Origin: Nitrospirales bacterium
GTDB taxonomy: Bacteria; Nitrospirota; Nitrospiria; Nitrospirales; UBA8639
Reading direction: 5' to 3'
DNA: 64,000 bases
Assembly: GCA_031315865.1 (NCBI GenBank)
Contig: JALDRJ010000002.1
Coordinates: forward strand, 2,082,001 to 2,146,000
Shown: in pieces, positions 7,902 through 15,971 of the stretch
Numbering within the stretch: the stretch's first letter is position 1
Layout of the letters: every line of letters begins with the position of its first letter
Translations under genes and position numbers: made by a program
The notes under the pieces: generated by a model
Database searches by the model: none
What the model was told of the DNA's origin: nothing
What the model saw: the letters and a program-made list of their open reading frames with translations, nothing else

Positions 7902-8195
7902 CTATGAGTTACTGAAAAAGTCTTGGGTAACAACCGTGAGTAATTCAAAATCATTTGTTGTTCGAACAGGCAGTATCTTGCCGTGAGGACCTTTTGTTTG
8001 TCTTAAATACGCCAACACGTGCGGCTTGACCCGTAACGAGATAGGAATACTCGTTGGGGCCTTTTGCGGTCCACGCTGGCCGCGTAGTCGTTTCATCTCT
8101 TTGGCCAGTTTCGGATTCACCTCCTGAATGGGCCGAAACGATCTGAAATCCTCCTTGGTTATCTCGCGGACCTCGCCGTTTTTAGTCGTGAGCTT
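7902..8195 (-). pseudogene. decayed BrnA-type antitoxin
   Basis: Reading the minus strand from 8195, the open frame begins directly after a TAA with no start codon and translates as a typical BrnA-like antitoxin front: 'NGEVREITKEDFRSFRP', then 'GQRGPQKAPTSIPISLRV' and 'VLAYLRQT', the ribbon-helix-helix region. Past that point the expected ending of the family ('G-W-Q-T-R-I-N') is absent and replaced by unrelated residues, consistent with a frameshift. A GTG at 8120 could start a 72-residue fragment. No BrnT toxin is found next to it. I read it as a dead antitoxin remnant. Confidence 0.6.
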
Positions 8196-8568
8196 TTAAA
8201 TAGACTGTCAAGCTTTTGGGGTATACAAATGGTAGCAGGCACATCCGTGCGACCATCCACGGAAGAACGCAGAATTTCCCGGATACAAACGAACCAAAAA
8301 CATTCGAGTAGTGTAGCTTTTGTCAGTCCCGCGAAATTAGAAAGTACAGTTTGGTATCAGGAGATCGAAGTCGACGACGCGCTAGCTTTTCAGGACACGC
8401 ACGTAAAGCGGCTCGGTCTAAGAAAGGAACGGTACAGCATAGCCTGAATTTTGGATGGCTCATCCGTAGAGAGAGTTTGGAAGGAGGCTTTGCAGACAGC
8501 AGAATCTGGAACATGACAGGGTAGTAGATTGGGGGAGGGTAGATTCTACAATGAAAAGACTAAAAGAT
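8196..8568. other. gene-poor stretch beside antitoxin remnant
   Basis: About 370 bases with no convincing gene. It is where a BrnT toxin would lie if the antitoxin remnant were part of a pair, but neither strand gives a BrnT-like translation. A 72-codon plus-strand frame at 8229-8447 lacks a ribosome binding site and family resemblance. Confidence 0.45.
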
Positions 8569-8805
8569 TCAGGGTTCATCTCCTGTCAGGGGCGGCCGAG
8601 CCGGCACTTTTCGCAAGATCTTACGTAAGGTGCCTTTTTTGGCTTTGGCGGCCCGATTTTGTAAATAGTCCTCGGTCATGATCGCCGAAATCTTTTCTGC
8701 GACAGCAGTAGAAATAAACTGGTTGATGGACACTCCTTCTTTTTGGGCAACTTCCTTAATATGTCGATGGATCGATTCAGGCAGTCGTAAATTCAGCGCG
8801 CTCAT
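8569..8805 (-). CDS. ribbon-helix-helix antitoxin (HicB/Arc-like)
   Basis: A 78-residue protein with an N-terminal ribbon-helix-helix: 'ALNLRLPESIHRHIKEVAQK' forms the DNA-contacting strand and first helix, 'EGVSINQFISTAVAEKI' the second helix. This is the HicB-like/Arc-like antitoxin type. The basic tail ('RAAKAKKGTLRKILRKV') probably wraps the toxin. The start ATG overlaps the stop of the PIN gene by four bases (ATGA), giving coupled translation in a toxin-first operon. It should repress its own promoter through the inverted repeat at 9231-9252. Confidence 0.85.
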   Translation of the reverse strand: MSALNLRLPESIHRHIKEVAQKEGVSINQFISTAVAEKISAIMTEDYLQNRAAKAKKGTLRKILRKVPARPPLTGDEP

Positions 8806-9221
8806 GTCAGTTCCTCCAAGAAGAGCCTTGGTGTCACGGCCCGGATACCAAATTGTGTACTCTCGTGAAAATCCTTGACATTGTGGGTCACAATCAGCGG
8901 CGCTTTTGCTGCCACGGCTAACTCAAGGATGTGATCGTCCTTCGGGTCCTTTAAACAGGGGCGCCACAAATAGGAGATTCGATGGTGGGTGCTCACCTGA
9001 CATAAATAATTCAAAAGTTGTTCAATATCGTCACCGGTTAATCGCAACATTGTCGTATGTCGTTTTAAGACCTCTTCGTACTCAAACAAGAGGGTTGTCG
9101 AAAGGTTCAGTTTAACGACTCCTTGCTCAACCAATTGAAGGATGCGATAGGACCCTCCACGTGAGGAATATAATCCAGCATGCAAGACGTTGGTATCCAG
9201 GACAACTTCAATTTCTTCCAT
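8802..9221 (-). CDS. PIN-domain toxin (putative ribonuclease)
   Basis: A 139-residue PIN-domain protein of the 'putative toxin-antitoxin system toxin component, PIN family'. The acidic active-site residues are visible: D9 in 'VVLDTNVLHAGL', Glu in 'FEYEEVL' (47-50), D95/D96 in 'KDPKDDHILELA' and D117 in 'THNVKDFHE'. Such proteins are Mg-dependent RNases that cut tRNA, rRNA or mRNA. No SD sequence stands before the ATG, and the palindromic operator lies only ten bases upstream, so the mRNA leader is very short or absent. It forms an operon with the antitoxin that overlaps its end. Confidence 0.88.
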   Translation of the reverse strand: MEEIEVVLDTNVLHAGLYSSRGGSYRILQLVEQGVVKLNLSTTLLFEYEEVLKRHTTMLRLTGDDIEQLLNYLCQVSTHHRISYLWRPCLKDPKDDHILELAVAAKAPLIVTHNVKDFHESTQFGIRAVTPRLFLEELT

Positions 9222-9230
9222 GAAGTATAA

Positions 9231-9252
9231 ATGATACCGTATATAGTATCAT
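9231..9252 (-). promoter_or_regulatory. palindromic operator of the PIN toxin-antitoxin operon
   Basis: ATGATAC at 9231-9237 and GTATCAT at 9246-9252 form a perfect 7-base inverted repeat around eight AT-rich bases, directly before the PIN start codon. TA-rich hexamers on the minus strand inside and beside it could serve as a -10 box. Such repeats are the normal binding site for ribbon-helix-helix antitoxins. Confidence 0.65.
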
Positions 9253-9433
9253 TATTCAAGGTGATCTCTTTTCGCCGTGTAGCAGGAGCAAACTAGCCTG
9301 AGCGAGGGCATACCCTATGCAGTGGCCATCGTATGTATACAGCATCACCAAATAATGGCAGAACTCTGTCCTATCCACGAGATTTATTCTTCCGTGGACT
9401 TGGTGATTAACAGCTACGCTTAGTGCTCTATTT

Positions 9434-10351
9434 TTAAAACGGCACGTCGCCGGCGCGCAGTTTGGCCAAGGCGTCTTTCACGAACTTGGCATCTGGGCTG
9501 TTGGGCTCCAGGTTTTTAAACGCCAGGGCCCAGGCTTCTTCGGTTTCTCTCGGTCGTTTGAGGTACCACAACGTCAATCCCCGGTACCAGTTCACGCCCG
9601 GTTCATTCGGCCGGTCAATCAGCACCTTGTCAAAATAGTCCAGCGCTTTCTGAAACACTTCCGGGTCATCGAATTTTCGTGTTTCGATCAGAATGACGCC
9701 TAAATTGTAGGAGGCTTCGTTGTTCCGGGGCTGGAGCTCTAAGACTTTGGTCCATGCTTTCCGGGCTTCCTCATGCCGATTGAGGACCTGATACGAGCGT
9801 CCTGCCATGATTTGCCCTTCAAGGTCGTCCGGGTTCTTTTGCAATCGTTTTTCGAGGCGGGCGACCATTTCCAATGGATTGGGCCCGCCGGCTCCTGCCG
9901 TTTGCGCTTGCGCAGCGGCATTGAGTTTTTCAAGAGCTTGCACTTGCACCCATAGATAGGTTCCCAGCGATGAAAGGAGCACGATGAGCCCACAGATGGT
10001 GGCAGGAATCCAGACTCGTTTTCGTGCTGGCGTGGACTGGGAGTCTGTGGCTCGAATGCCGGAGTCTTCCTGGAGCCGGTCAATCCGGTCGAGTACTTGC
10101 AACAAGCGATGTTCGTCCGTCGCTTTGAGTCGGGTATGATCTTCCGGTTCCAGACGTTTTTGAGCCAACTCCACGTCCAGTTCCTGCAATGAGCGGATGA
10201 GCACCTCGCGTTCGACGAATAAATCGGCGAGCTCTTGCTGTTGCTCATCATGATGAAACGGTGAAAACGGGTGAGGGTCTTTTCTCCAGAACGGGGACGT
10301 GATCGCCACGATGACGAGAATGAGGATGATCGTGACAGGAATGAGCAACAT
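9434..10351 (-). CDS. ccmI: cytochrome c biogenesis protein CcmI (TPR)
   Basis: A 305-residue protein with an N-terminal membrane helix (residues 2-18), the short 'FVEREVLIRSLQELDVELAQ' coiled segment typical of CcmI/CycH, a second membrane helix at about 112-132, and a periplasmic TPR region ('LEGQIMAGRSYQVLNRHEEA', 'NEASYNLGVILIETRKF'). CcmI binds the C-terminus of apocytochromes c and presents them to CcmF/CcmH. It is the last gene of the ccm operon, 21 bases after ccmH. Confidence 0.9.
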   Translation of the reverse strand: MLLIPVTIILILVIVAITSPFWRKDPHPFSPFHHDEQQQELADLFVEREVLIRSLQELDVELAQKRLEPEDHTRLKATDEHRLLQVLDRIDRLQEDSGIRATDSQSTPARKRVWIPATICGLIVLLSSLGTYLWVQVQALEKLNAAAQAQTAGAGGPNPLEMVARLEKRLQKNPDDLEGQIMAGRSYQVLNRHEEARKAWTKVLELQPRNNEASYNLGVILIETRKFDDPEVFQKALDYFDKVLIDRPNEPGVNWYRGLTLWYLKRPRETEEAWALAFKNLEPNSPDAKFVKDALAKLRAGDVPF

Positions 10352-10372
10352 GATGATTCGTGAGGTAAACGG

Positions 10373-10846
10373 TCAGGATTGGAGTTCGCGTTCGATTCGT
10401 TTCCGAGCTTCGACATCGAGCGGAGGCGGCTGGTCCTGTGGCTTCGGGGACGGTGGTTTGACCCAGTGTCTGACTTCTTTGTACAGAAAAAACCCTCCGA
10501 CCACGAGAAGGATAAACGGCGCAACCCAAATCAACCAGTTCATGCCATGTTTCGGCGGCTGCATCAGTATATAGTCGCCGTACCGGCTGAGAAAATAGGC
10601 GTGAATTTCTTCCGGCGTCTGTCCTTGCGTGAGCCTTTCGCGGATGACGCCGCGCATTTGCACGGCCAGGGGCGCGCCCGATTCCCAGATGTTTTCCGTT
10701 TGGCAGACCGTACATCGCAGAGTCTTCGCAATCTCCCGCACTTGGATGTCAAGCTCGCTCTCGTCTACCACCTTGGCCAGCGCCGGTGATGGCGGAGACA
10801 GCCAGAGGAGAAGCAGGAGGCAAAGAGCGAAGGTGCGATGAATCAT
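10373..10846 (-). CDS. ccmH: cytochrome c maturation thioreductase CcmH
   Basis: A 157-residue CcmH. It has a Sec signal ending near 'SPALA', the redox motif C45-x-x-C48 in 'LRCTVCQTENIWES', a three-helix periplasmic domain, a membrane helix ('LIWVAPFILLVVGGFFLY') and a Pro-rich cytosolic tail ending with the basic 'EARKRIERELQS'. It reduces the apocytochrome CxxCH thiols before haem ligation. The start at 10846 is chosen because the ATG overlaps the ccmG stop (ATGA) and is followed by the signal peptide; the longer upstream frame is a shadow of ccmG. Confidence 0.93.
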   Translation of the reverse strand: MIHRTFALCLLLLLWLSPPSPALAKVVDESELDIQVREIAKTLRCTVCQTENIWESGAPLAVQMRGVIRERLTQGQTPEEIHAYFLSRYGDYILMQPPKHGMNWLIWVAPFILLVVGGFFLYKEVRHWVKPPSPKPQDQPPPLDVEARKRIERELQS

Positions 10847-11397
10847 GTCGATGCCGGCGTCTTGTTCAAGAGCGGAGTGATGACGTTTTCCGTGAGGTTC
10901 GTGTAGACCTGTCCAACGATGGGACCCACCCACTTGTGTCGAATGATGCCCTGCTGATCGATGACGAAGGTTTCAGGAACGCCGTAGACTCCGTAATCGA
11001 TGGCCACGGTGCCGTTGATGTCCCGCACATGCTGAAATGTGGTGCCATATTGTTTCAGGTACTGCCGGGCATTGGGGAGTTCATCCTGGTAATTGACCCC
11101 AAGCATGACAAAATCCGGATGATCCTTGAATTGTTGATGGAGACGCAGGATATCCTCATGTTCCACTTTGCATTCGTAGCACCACGAAGCCCAGAAATTC
11201 AGGAGGACGACCTTTCCTTTATAGTGATCCAGGGAAATGGGTTTTCCTGACTCCACGTCCGGGCCCGTGAAGGTCGGCGCGGTCGTGCCGATGAGCACGG
11301 TGGGAATACTTCGCGGGTCTCCCCACAGGCCTTGATAAAACAGGGCGAAGAGCCCCAGCAGGCCGATGACGATAGCTATTTGTAATCCACGACTCAT
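10843..11397 (-). CDS. ccmG: thiol:disulfide interchange protein CcmG/DsbE
   Basis: A 184-residue membrane-anchored thioredoxin. Residues 6-22 form the anchor; 'GKVVLLNFWASWCYECKVEH' carries the active site C73-Y-E-C76, with the acidic Glu preceding the second Cys as is common in CcmG proteins. The cis-Pro loop 'YGVYGVPETFVID' follows. It passes electrons (from CcdA) to CcmH and apocytochromes. Both ends overlap neighbours by ATGA (ccmF upstream, ccmH downstream), which fixes the start at 11397 rather than the longer frame. Confidence 0.93.
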   Translation of the reverse strand: MSRGLQIAIVIGLLGLFALFYQGLWGDPRSIPTVLIGTTAPTFTGPDVESGKPISLDHYKGKVVLLNFWASWCYECKVEHEDILRLHQQFKDHPDFVMLGVNYQDELPNARQYLKQYGTTFQHVRDINGTVAIDYGVYGVPETFVIDQQGIIRHKWVGPIVGQVYTNLTENVITPLLNKTPAST

Positions 11398-13343
11398 TCT
11401 TCTCGTCTTCGTGGCCGGAAAATATTCAGCAAGACTCCCAATCCCATAATCCCACCGCCCCCCCACACCCACAGGATGAGCGGATTAATCACACCTCGGG
11501 CCACGGCGACGCCATCGGGTGACACGTCGGGCATCGTCAGGAAGATGTGCCCCATGTTGATCGCATAGATGGCCGATTCGGTCGTCGGGCTCTGGGACGC
11601 CGTGTAGACGCGTTTTTGCGGGCGAAGTTTCGTGATTTCTTCATTTTCGCGCGTGACTTGAAAGACGCCTTCCTGCGCGGTCCAGTTCGTTCCTTTCACC
11701 TCGTGAATGTTCAAAAGCTTCATGTCGTAGTCAGCGATGGAGAAGGTGTCGCCCACTCGCATCGACACGACTTTTTCGGTCTGGTAGATCGTCGACGCGA
11801 TGATGCCGACTACGAGCACCAGCACGCCGATGTGCGTGATGAGGCTGGAATACCGGCGTTGATTCGCGGAGAAGGCCTTGAAAAATCCCTGCAACAGATT
11901 GACATGTTCCCGGTTGGCGTAAAGTTTTGAAATTTTCCCGAAATCCAGAAAGATCGCCGAAGCGGAAAAGCCCACCACAAAGCCACCACTCAAAGCATAG
12001 AGACTATGAATGCCTGTAAGCCAGAGGAGGATGGTTGTTACGACGCCGACTATCGTCGGAACCAGGAAATTCTTCTTAAGCATGCTGGTCGAAGCTTTTC
12101 GCCAGGGAATGTAGGGGCCAACACCCATGAGAAACAACAGTCCGAGCGCGATGGGCATAAAGACCGCATTGTAATACGGCGGCCCCACGGTCACTTTTCC
12201 GCCTTGAAGGGTTTCGACCATGAGGGGATACAGCGTGCCCAAAAAGACCGTTGCGGCGGCCACGAGGAAAAACAGGTTGTTGAAAAGGAAGACCGATTCC
12301 CTCGAGATGAATGAGTCCATTTCGATCTGGCTTTTGAGTTTTTTCGATTGAAAGATGAGCGCTCCAAAGGCTATCCCGATGACGGTCGTGATGAATAACA
12401 GGATGTACAGGCCGCGTTCAGGGTCGGTGGCGAAGGTATGGACGGAGGTCAAGACGCCGCTTCGCACCAGGAACGTGCCGATGAGCGACAGGGAAAACGT
12501 GATGATGATTAAGAGCAGGTTCCAGACTTTGAACATCTTCCGTTTTTCCTGAACCAGGACGGAATGCAGGTAAGCCGTGCCCACCAACCAAGGCATGAAT
12601 GACGCGTTTTCGACCGGGTCCCATCCCCAATAACCTCCCCATCCCAATTCGTAGTAGGCCCAGTACCCTCCTAACAGGATGCCGGTAGTGAGGCACAGCC
12701 AGGCAAAAATCGTCCAGCGCTGGGTGACTTTTATCCATTCCTCTCCGAGCCGGCCGGAAAACAAGGCGGCCATCGCGAAGGCGAAGGGAATCGAAAAGCC
12801 CACGTAGCCCATGTAGAGCATCGGGGGGTGCATCACCATCGCCGGGTCTTGAAGCAGAGGATTGAGGTCCTTCCCGTCTGCGGGCGTGGGAACCAACCGG
12901 GCAAAGGGGCTGGATAAGAACACGATCAGAGACAAAAAGCCCAGCATCACTCCCGATTCCACGGCGATCAGGTAGGGCATGATCGTGGGTTGAGTGCGCC
13001 AATGCAGCCAAACCGCTAACGTGCTGAAGGCCGACAATATGAAGGCCCACAGCAGTAAGGACCCTTCATGCCCTCCCCAGACGGCGGCCACGGTGTAAAA
13101 GAAGGGGAGTTTGGAATTGGAATTATTGGCGACGTACAGGACTGAGAAGTCCCTCGTGAGGAATGAGTAGACCAGAGAGGCCATGCCGACGAATAACAAG
13201 AGAAAGATGGCGGTGACCGCTATGCGACCGACCCGGACCCAGTCTGGGTTTCTCGACCGCAGGGCCGCAAGGGCGGACCCGATGCCCAATAAGGAAAGCA
13301 CCCAGGCAACGACGACAGAAAAATGGCCGATTTCGATGATCAT
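11394..13343 (-). CDS. ccmF: haem lyase subunit CcmF
   Basis: A 649-residue polytopic protein of the haem-handling family. The tryptophan-rich 'WWD' motif that holds haem is at about residues 234-243 ('GWGGYWGWDP'), and histidine-bearing loops ('GGHEGSLLLW', 'MVMHPPMLYMGY') match the haem-ligand positions of CcmF. A large periplasmic loop near the C-terminus ('TFSIADYDMKLLNIHEVKGT') is typical. CcmF with CcmH and CcmI joins haem from holo-CcmE to apocytochrome c. The length is normal. About 175 bases without a gene separate it from ccmE. Confidence 0.95.
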   Translation of the reverse strand: MIIEIGHFSVVVAWVLSLLGIGSALAALRSRNPDWVRVGRIAVTAIFLLLFVGMASLVYSFLTRDFSVLYVANNSNSKLPFFYTVAAVWGGHEGSLLLWAFILSAFSTLAVWLHWRTQPTIMPYLIAVESGVMLGFLSLIVFLSSPFARLVPTPADGKDLNPLLQDPAMVMHPPMLYMGYVGFSIPFAFAMAALFSGRLGEEWIKVTQRWTIFAWLCLTTGILLGGYWAYYELGWGGYWGWDPVENASFMPWLVGTAYLHSVLVQEKRKMFKVWNLLLIIITFSLSLIGTFLVRSGVLTSVHTFATDPERGLYILLFITTVIGIAFGALIFQSKKLKSQIEMDSFISRESVFLFNNLFFLVAAATVFLGTLYPLMVETLQGGKVTVGPPYYNAVFMPIALGLLFLMGVGPYIPWRKASTSMLKKNFLVPTIVGVVTTILLWLTGIHSLYALSGGFVVGFSASAIFLDFGKISKLYANREHVNLLQGFFKAFSANQRRYSSLITHIGVLVLVVGIIASTIYQTEKVVSMRVGDTFSIADYDMKLLNIHEVKGTNWTAQEGVFQVTRENEEITKLRPQKRVYTASQSPTTESAIYAINMGHIFLTMPDVSPDGVAVARGVINPLILWVWGGGGIMGLGVLLNIFRPRRREE

Positions 13344-13519
13344 GGATACTCAGATTGTATCAAAAGTGGAATCCGGCTAGGCCACCAACGCTTCGATGGC
13401 TTGGGGAAACCGTTGAGTCAATGGGGAAAAGAGGTCCAAGAAGGTGTGACGCAGGCTATTGGTTTTCCATTGCTGGCTCTTCATGTCCCTAATGTTTCGC
13501 TCTCTGTTGATCACCATCT

Positions 13520-13975
13520 CTAAGGAGAGAGGGTCTTCATGAAATCTTTCTTTGGTAATTCCACGCCAGCCCGTTTCATCTCGATTGGCATGTAATCTTC
13601 AGAATGTTTCGCCATGATCATATTGGAATGAAAGACGTGATCCGCCCGCCAATGCCCCTCGGCCACGGCCCCCTGGCCTTCCTTGAACAGGTCCGGCGGA
13701 ATCCCCTGAAAGACTACAGGAATCGTCGCTTCGCCATCGGTCAATTCAAACGTAAGGCCTACAGGGTCGGATTGCGTCTTAATGCTTTCCTTGACGACCA
13801 TCCCGGCGACTCGAATTTTTTGTTGAGCCTGCTCAGCCGTAAACGCGCGTACTTCTGAGGGTGTGACGAAATAGACTAAATTCTCGCCAAAGTTCCCCAA
13901 CGCCAAATAACCCAGCGCTCCCGCGACGAGGAGAACGCTGATGATCAGACTGGTTTTTCTGCCTGTGCTCCACAT
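13520..13975 (-). CDS. ccmE: haem chaperone CcmE
   Basis: A 151-residue periplasmic haem chaperone. It has an N-terminal anchor (residues 9-26), an OB-fold domain ('IRVAGMVVKESIK', 'FELTDGEATIPVVFQGIPPD') and the haem-binding H124-x-x-x-Y128 ('AKHSEDY'), where His attaches haem covalently. The C-terminal tail is flexible and basic. It starts seven bases after the CcmE/CcmD-like gene. This is the functional CcmE of the cluster, in contrast to the His-less OB protein before it. Confidence 0.94.
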   Translation of the reverse strand: MWSTGRKTSLIISVLLVAGALGYLALGNFGENLVYFVTPSEVRAFTAEQAQQKIRVAGMVVKESIKTQSDPVGLTFELTDGEATIPVVFQGIPPDLFKEGQGAVAEGHWRADHVFHSNMIMAKHSEDYMPIEMKRAGVELPKKDFMKTLSP

Positions 13976-13982
13976 AGGTCAC

Positions 13983-14471
13983 TCACTCGGCTTCATAGAG
14001 TTTGGAATCTTTAATTTCCTGGTATAAATATGTGACTTTTCGGCTCATGAAAAACACGTAGGCCACAAGGCCGATCAAGGCGACGATATAGGCACTTGCG
14101 ACAAAGCCATAATTGGTCACGAGAGCCGTCTCTCGCGCGAAAAAAATCTGGTCTTCCGGGTTCCATTGTCCGATGAGTATGAGCGTTTTTAACTCGCGCA
14201 GGTTGTCCGGAGGCGGTCCCTGGTACTGCACGTGTAAGGTCTGCGAATCTCCGGACAGCTCGAATTCCGCCTGACCGGATTCGGGATCGCCGCGCAAGCT
14301 CCCGCTTTTGACCATGCCTTGGACGCGGATGGGTTCTTGTGACACATGTCCGGTACGCACCATTTCCGGGCTGACGCTGGCCAGATGAGTCTGATAATTG
14401 CCGGTTGCAAGTATGGCCAATACGATCATGATCCCAATGATGCCTGCCCATCGTAGATAAAACGCGGTCAT
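13983..14471 (-). CDS. CcmE-like OB-domain protein with CcmD-like C-terminal helix
   Basis: A 162-residue protein sitting exactly where ccmD is expected, between ccmC and ccmE. Residues 8-24 form a membrane helix. Residues 48-118 align with the OB domain of the CcmE encoded next door ('IRVQGMVKSG' against 'IRVAGMVVKE'; 'FELSGDSQTLHVQYQGPPPD' against 'FELTDGEATIPVVFQGIPPD'), but the haem-binding His is missing ('ALVTNYGF' in place of 'AKHSEDY'). Residues 122-142 are a second helix followed by 'SRKVTYLYQEI', resembling the small adaptor CcmD. The start at 14471 overlaps the ccmC stop (ATGA). I infer a fused adaptor that does the job of CcmD. Confidence 0.78.
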   Translation of the reverse strand: MTAFYLRWAGIIGIMIVLAILATGNYQTHLASVSPEMVRTGHVSQEPIRVQGMVKSGSLRGDPESGQAEFELSGDSQTLHVQYQGPPPDNLRELKTLILIGQWNPEDQIFFARETALVTNYGFVASAYIVALIGLVAYVFFMSRKVTYLYQEIKDSKLYEAE

Positions 14472-15193
14472 GAGGTGGATTGAGACAAGTGAATTTGGCT
14501 CAGCAGCCGTCCTTTTTTCGCTTCGAGCAAGTTGGTTAAGTATAACATTTGCGTTCGAATCATGAGCATGTAGATAAATAACAGGTTGAAACCCAGGCTC
14601 ATGATCGACAGGGGCAGCAGAATATCTCCGGTCATGCTCACGCCTCGCATGGAGATGGACAGTGGTTGATGGAGCGTCCGCCACCATTCGGCGGAAAAAT
14701 AGATAATCGGCAGGTCGATGCCTCCGACGATCGCGAGCACCGCGGCGTAGCGTCCAACTTTATCCGGGTCTTCGACGAACGTGCGGAGCATCAGGTACCC
14801 GGAGACAATCAAGAGAAGCACCGCGAATGACACCAATTTCGGGTCCCATGTCCACCATGTATTCCAGGTGGGTTTTGCCCAGATGGCTCCCGTAATGAGG
14901 GCCAATGTCGTAAAGGCGACGGTAATGCCCGCGGCGGCCTGACACATATTGTCCACGAGTGGGTCTCGCTTCCATAAATACCATAAGCTTCCGATGAACA
15001 GAGTCATATAGGCCAATAGGGCCGTATGCGCCAGAGGAACATGGACATACATGATGCGAACGACCTCTCCCTGGTAATAATCCGGCGGAGAGTCGAGCAG
15101 TCCCAGGTACAACCCGTAAAAGATGCACATGGCCGAAATCGCACCAAACCACCCCTTGAACCGTTGAATACGTCTAATAAAGCGATTCATCAT
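14468..15193 (-). CDS. ccmC: haem-handling protein CcmC
   Basis: A 241-residue protein with six membrane helices. The tryptophan-rich haem motif 'TWNTWWTWDPKL' is at residues 109-120, and flanking periplasmic histidines ('YVHVPLAH' near 51-56 and 'RTLHQPLS' near 175) match the axial haem ligands of CcmC. CcmC delivers haem to CcmE with CcmD and the CcmAB transporter. The length is normal. It starts 81 bases after ccmB and overlaps the next gene by four bases. Confidence 0.94.
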   Translation of the reverse strand: MMNRFIRRIQRFKGWFGAISAMCIFYGLYLGLLDSPPDYYQGEVVRIMYVHVPLAHTALLAYMTLFIGSLWYLWKRDPLVDNMCQAAAGITVAFTTLALITGAIWAKPTWNTWWTWDPKLVSFAVLLLIVSGYLMLRTFVEDPDKVGRYAAVLAIVGGIDLPIIYFSAEWWRTLHQPLSISMRGVSMTGDILLPLSIMSLGFNLLFIYMLMIRTQMLYLTNLLEAKKGRLLSQIHLSQSTS

Positions 15194-15274
15194 AGTTTAG
15201 TCAGGATAAAAAGCCATTAATTGCATGGTTCGGATGGTTAGGCTGCCAGGTGACAGTGGGGATTCTTCTGATGA

Positions 15275-15952
15275 CTATGAGTCCAAGATCAACTCAAATA
15301 GCCAAAAGGACGCCACGGTGAAGATGATATCAAAAACCGTCAGAAGCTCAATCCATTGTGAATAGATGGCGAATGGCTGTGCATTGAGAGCGCCTCGAGT
15401 AGCCTCCACTGCTGCAATCATCACTGGGACGGCCAGTGGAAGGAGCAAGACTGGGAGCATGACCTCTCTGGCACGAACCTGAACCGTAAGCGCTGAAAAC
15501 AGCGTCCCCACAGCGGAAAGTCCCACGGTGGCTAAAAAAAATATTAACAGAAGAATCCCGATTTCTTCAACAATATCAAGATTGAAGAAGAGAACGAAGA
15601 GTGGAAACAACATGACTTCCACAACGAGCATGAACAGTAGATTCCCTAGCATCTTTCCTAAATAGATGGCTCCCTTGGGAGCGGGACTCATCTGCAGGTA
15701 TTCGATCGCGTCGTTCTGTAATTCCGCCGTAAAGGATTTTCCGAGTCCGATAATGCCGGTAAAGGCGAATGAGACCCAAATGATGCCGGCGATCAGCTGC
15801 TGGGCCGCATCCTGGTCCATCGAAAAACTGAAACTGAAGACCAAGATGACGATAAGAGCGAAAAACAACATCGACGAGAGCGTTTCCCGGCTTCGCAGTT
15901 CGCTGATGAGGTCTTTCCATACGACCCACTGAATGATACTGAAAAAGGTCAT
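15275..15952 (-). CDS. ccmB: haem exporter ABC permease CcmB
   Basis: A 225-residue permease with six membrane helices. The family marker 'LGKSFTAELQNDAIEYLQMS' lies in the first cytosolic loop, and 'LPLAVPVMIAA' in the fourth-fifth helix region. CcmB pairs with CcmA; ATP use releases holo-CcmE from CcmC. It lies 19 bases after ccmA, so they are co-transcribed. Confidence 0.92.
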   Translation of the reverse strand: MTFFSIIQWVVWKDLISELRSRETLSSMLFFALIVILVFSFSFSMDQDAAQQLIAGIIWVSFAFTGIIGLGKSFTAELQNDAIEYLQMSPAPKGAIYLGKMLGNLLFMLVVEVMLFPLFVLFFNLDIVEEIGILLLIFFLATVGLSAVGTLFSALTVQVRAREVMLPVLLLPLAVPVMIAAVEATRGALNAQPFAIYSQWIELLTVFDIIFTVASFWLFELILDS

Positions 15953-15971
15953 GAGTGGTGTGCGGCGTGCT

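Noticed and set aside
8229-8447. 72-codon plus-strand open frame
   Set aside because: No ribosome binding site, no family resemblance, and it lies in a decayed toxin-antitoxin area.
12418-13050. 210-codon minus-strand open frame
   Set aside because: It lies inside ccmF in another frame; its His/Arg/Gly-rich translation is typical of a shadow and ccmF is unambiguous.
13344-13519. possible small gene between ccmF and ccmE
   Set aside because: No minus-strand frame with a start and a protein-like sequence was found; the plus-strand frame there is unsupported.
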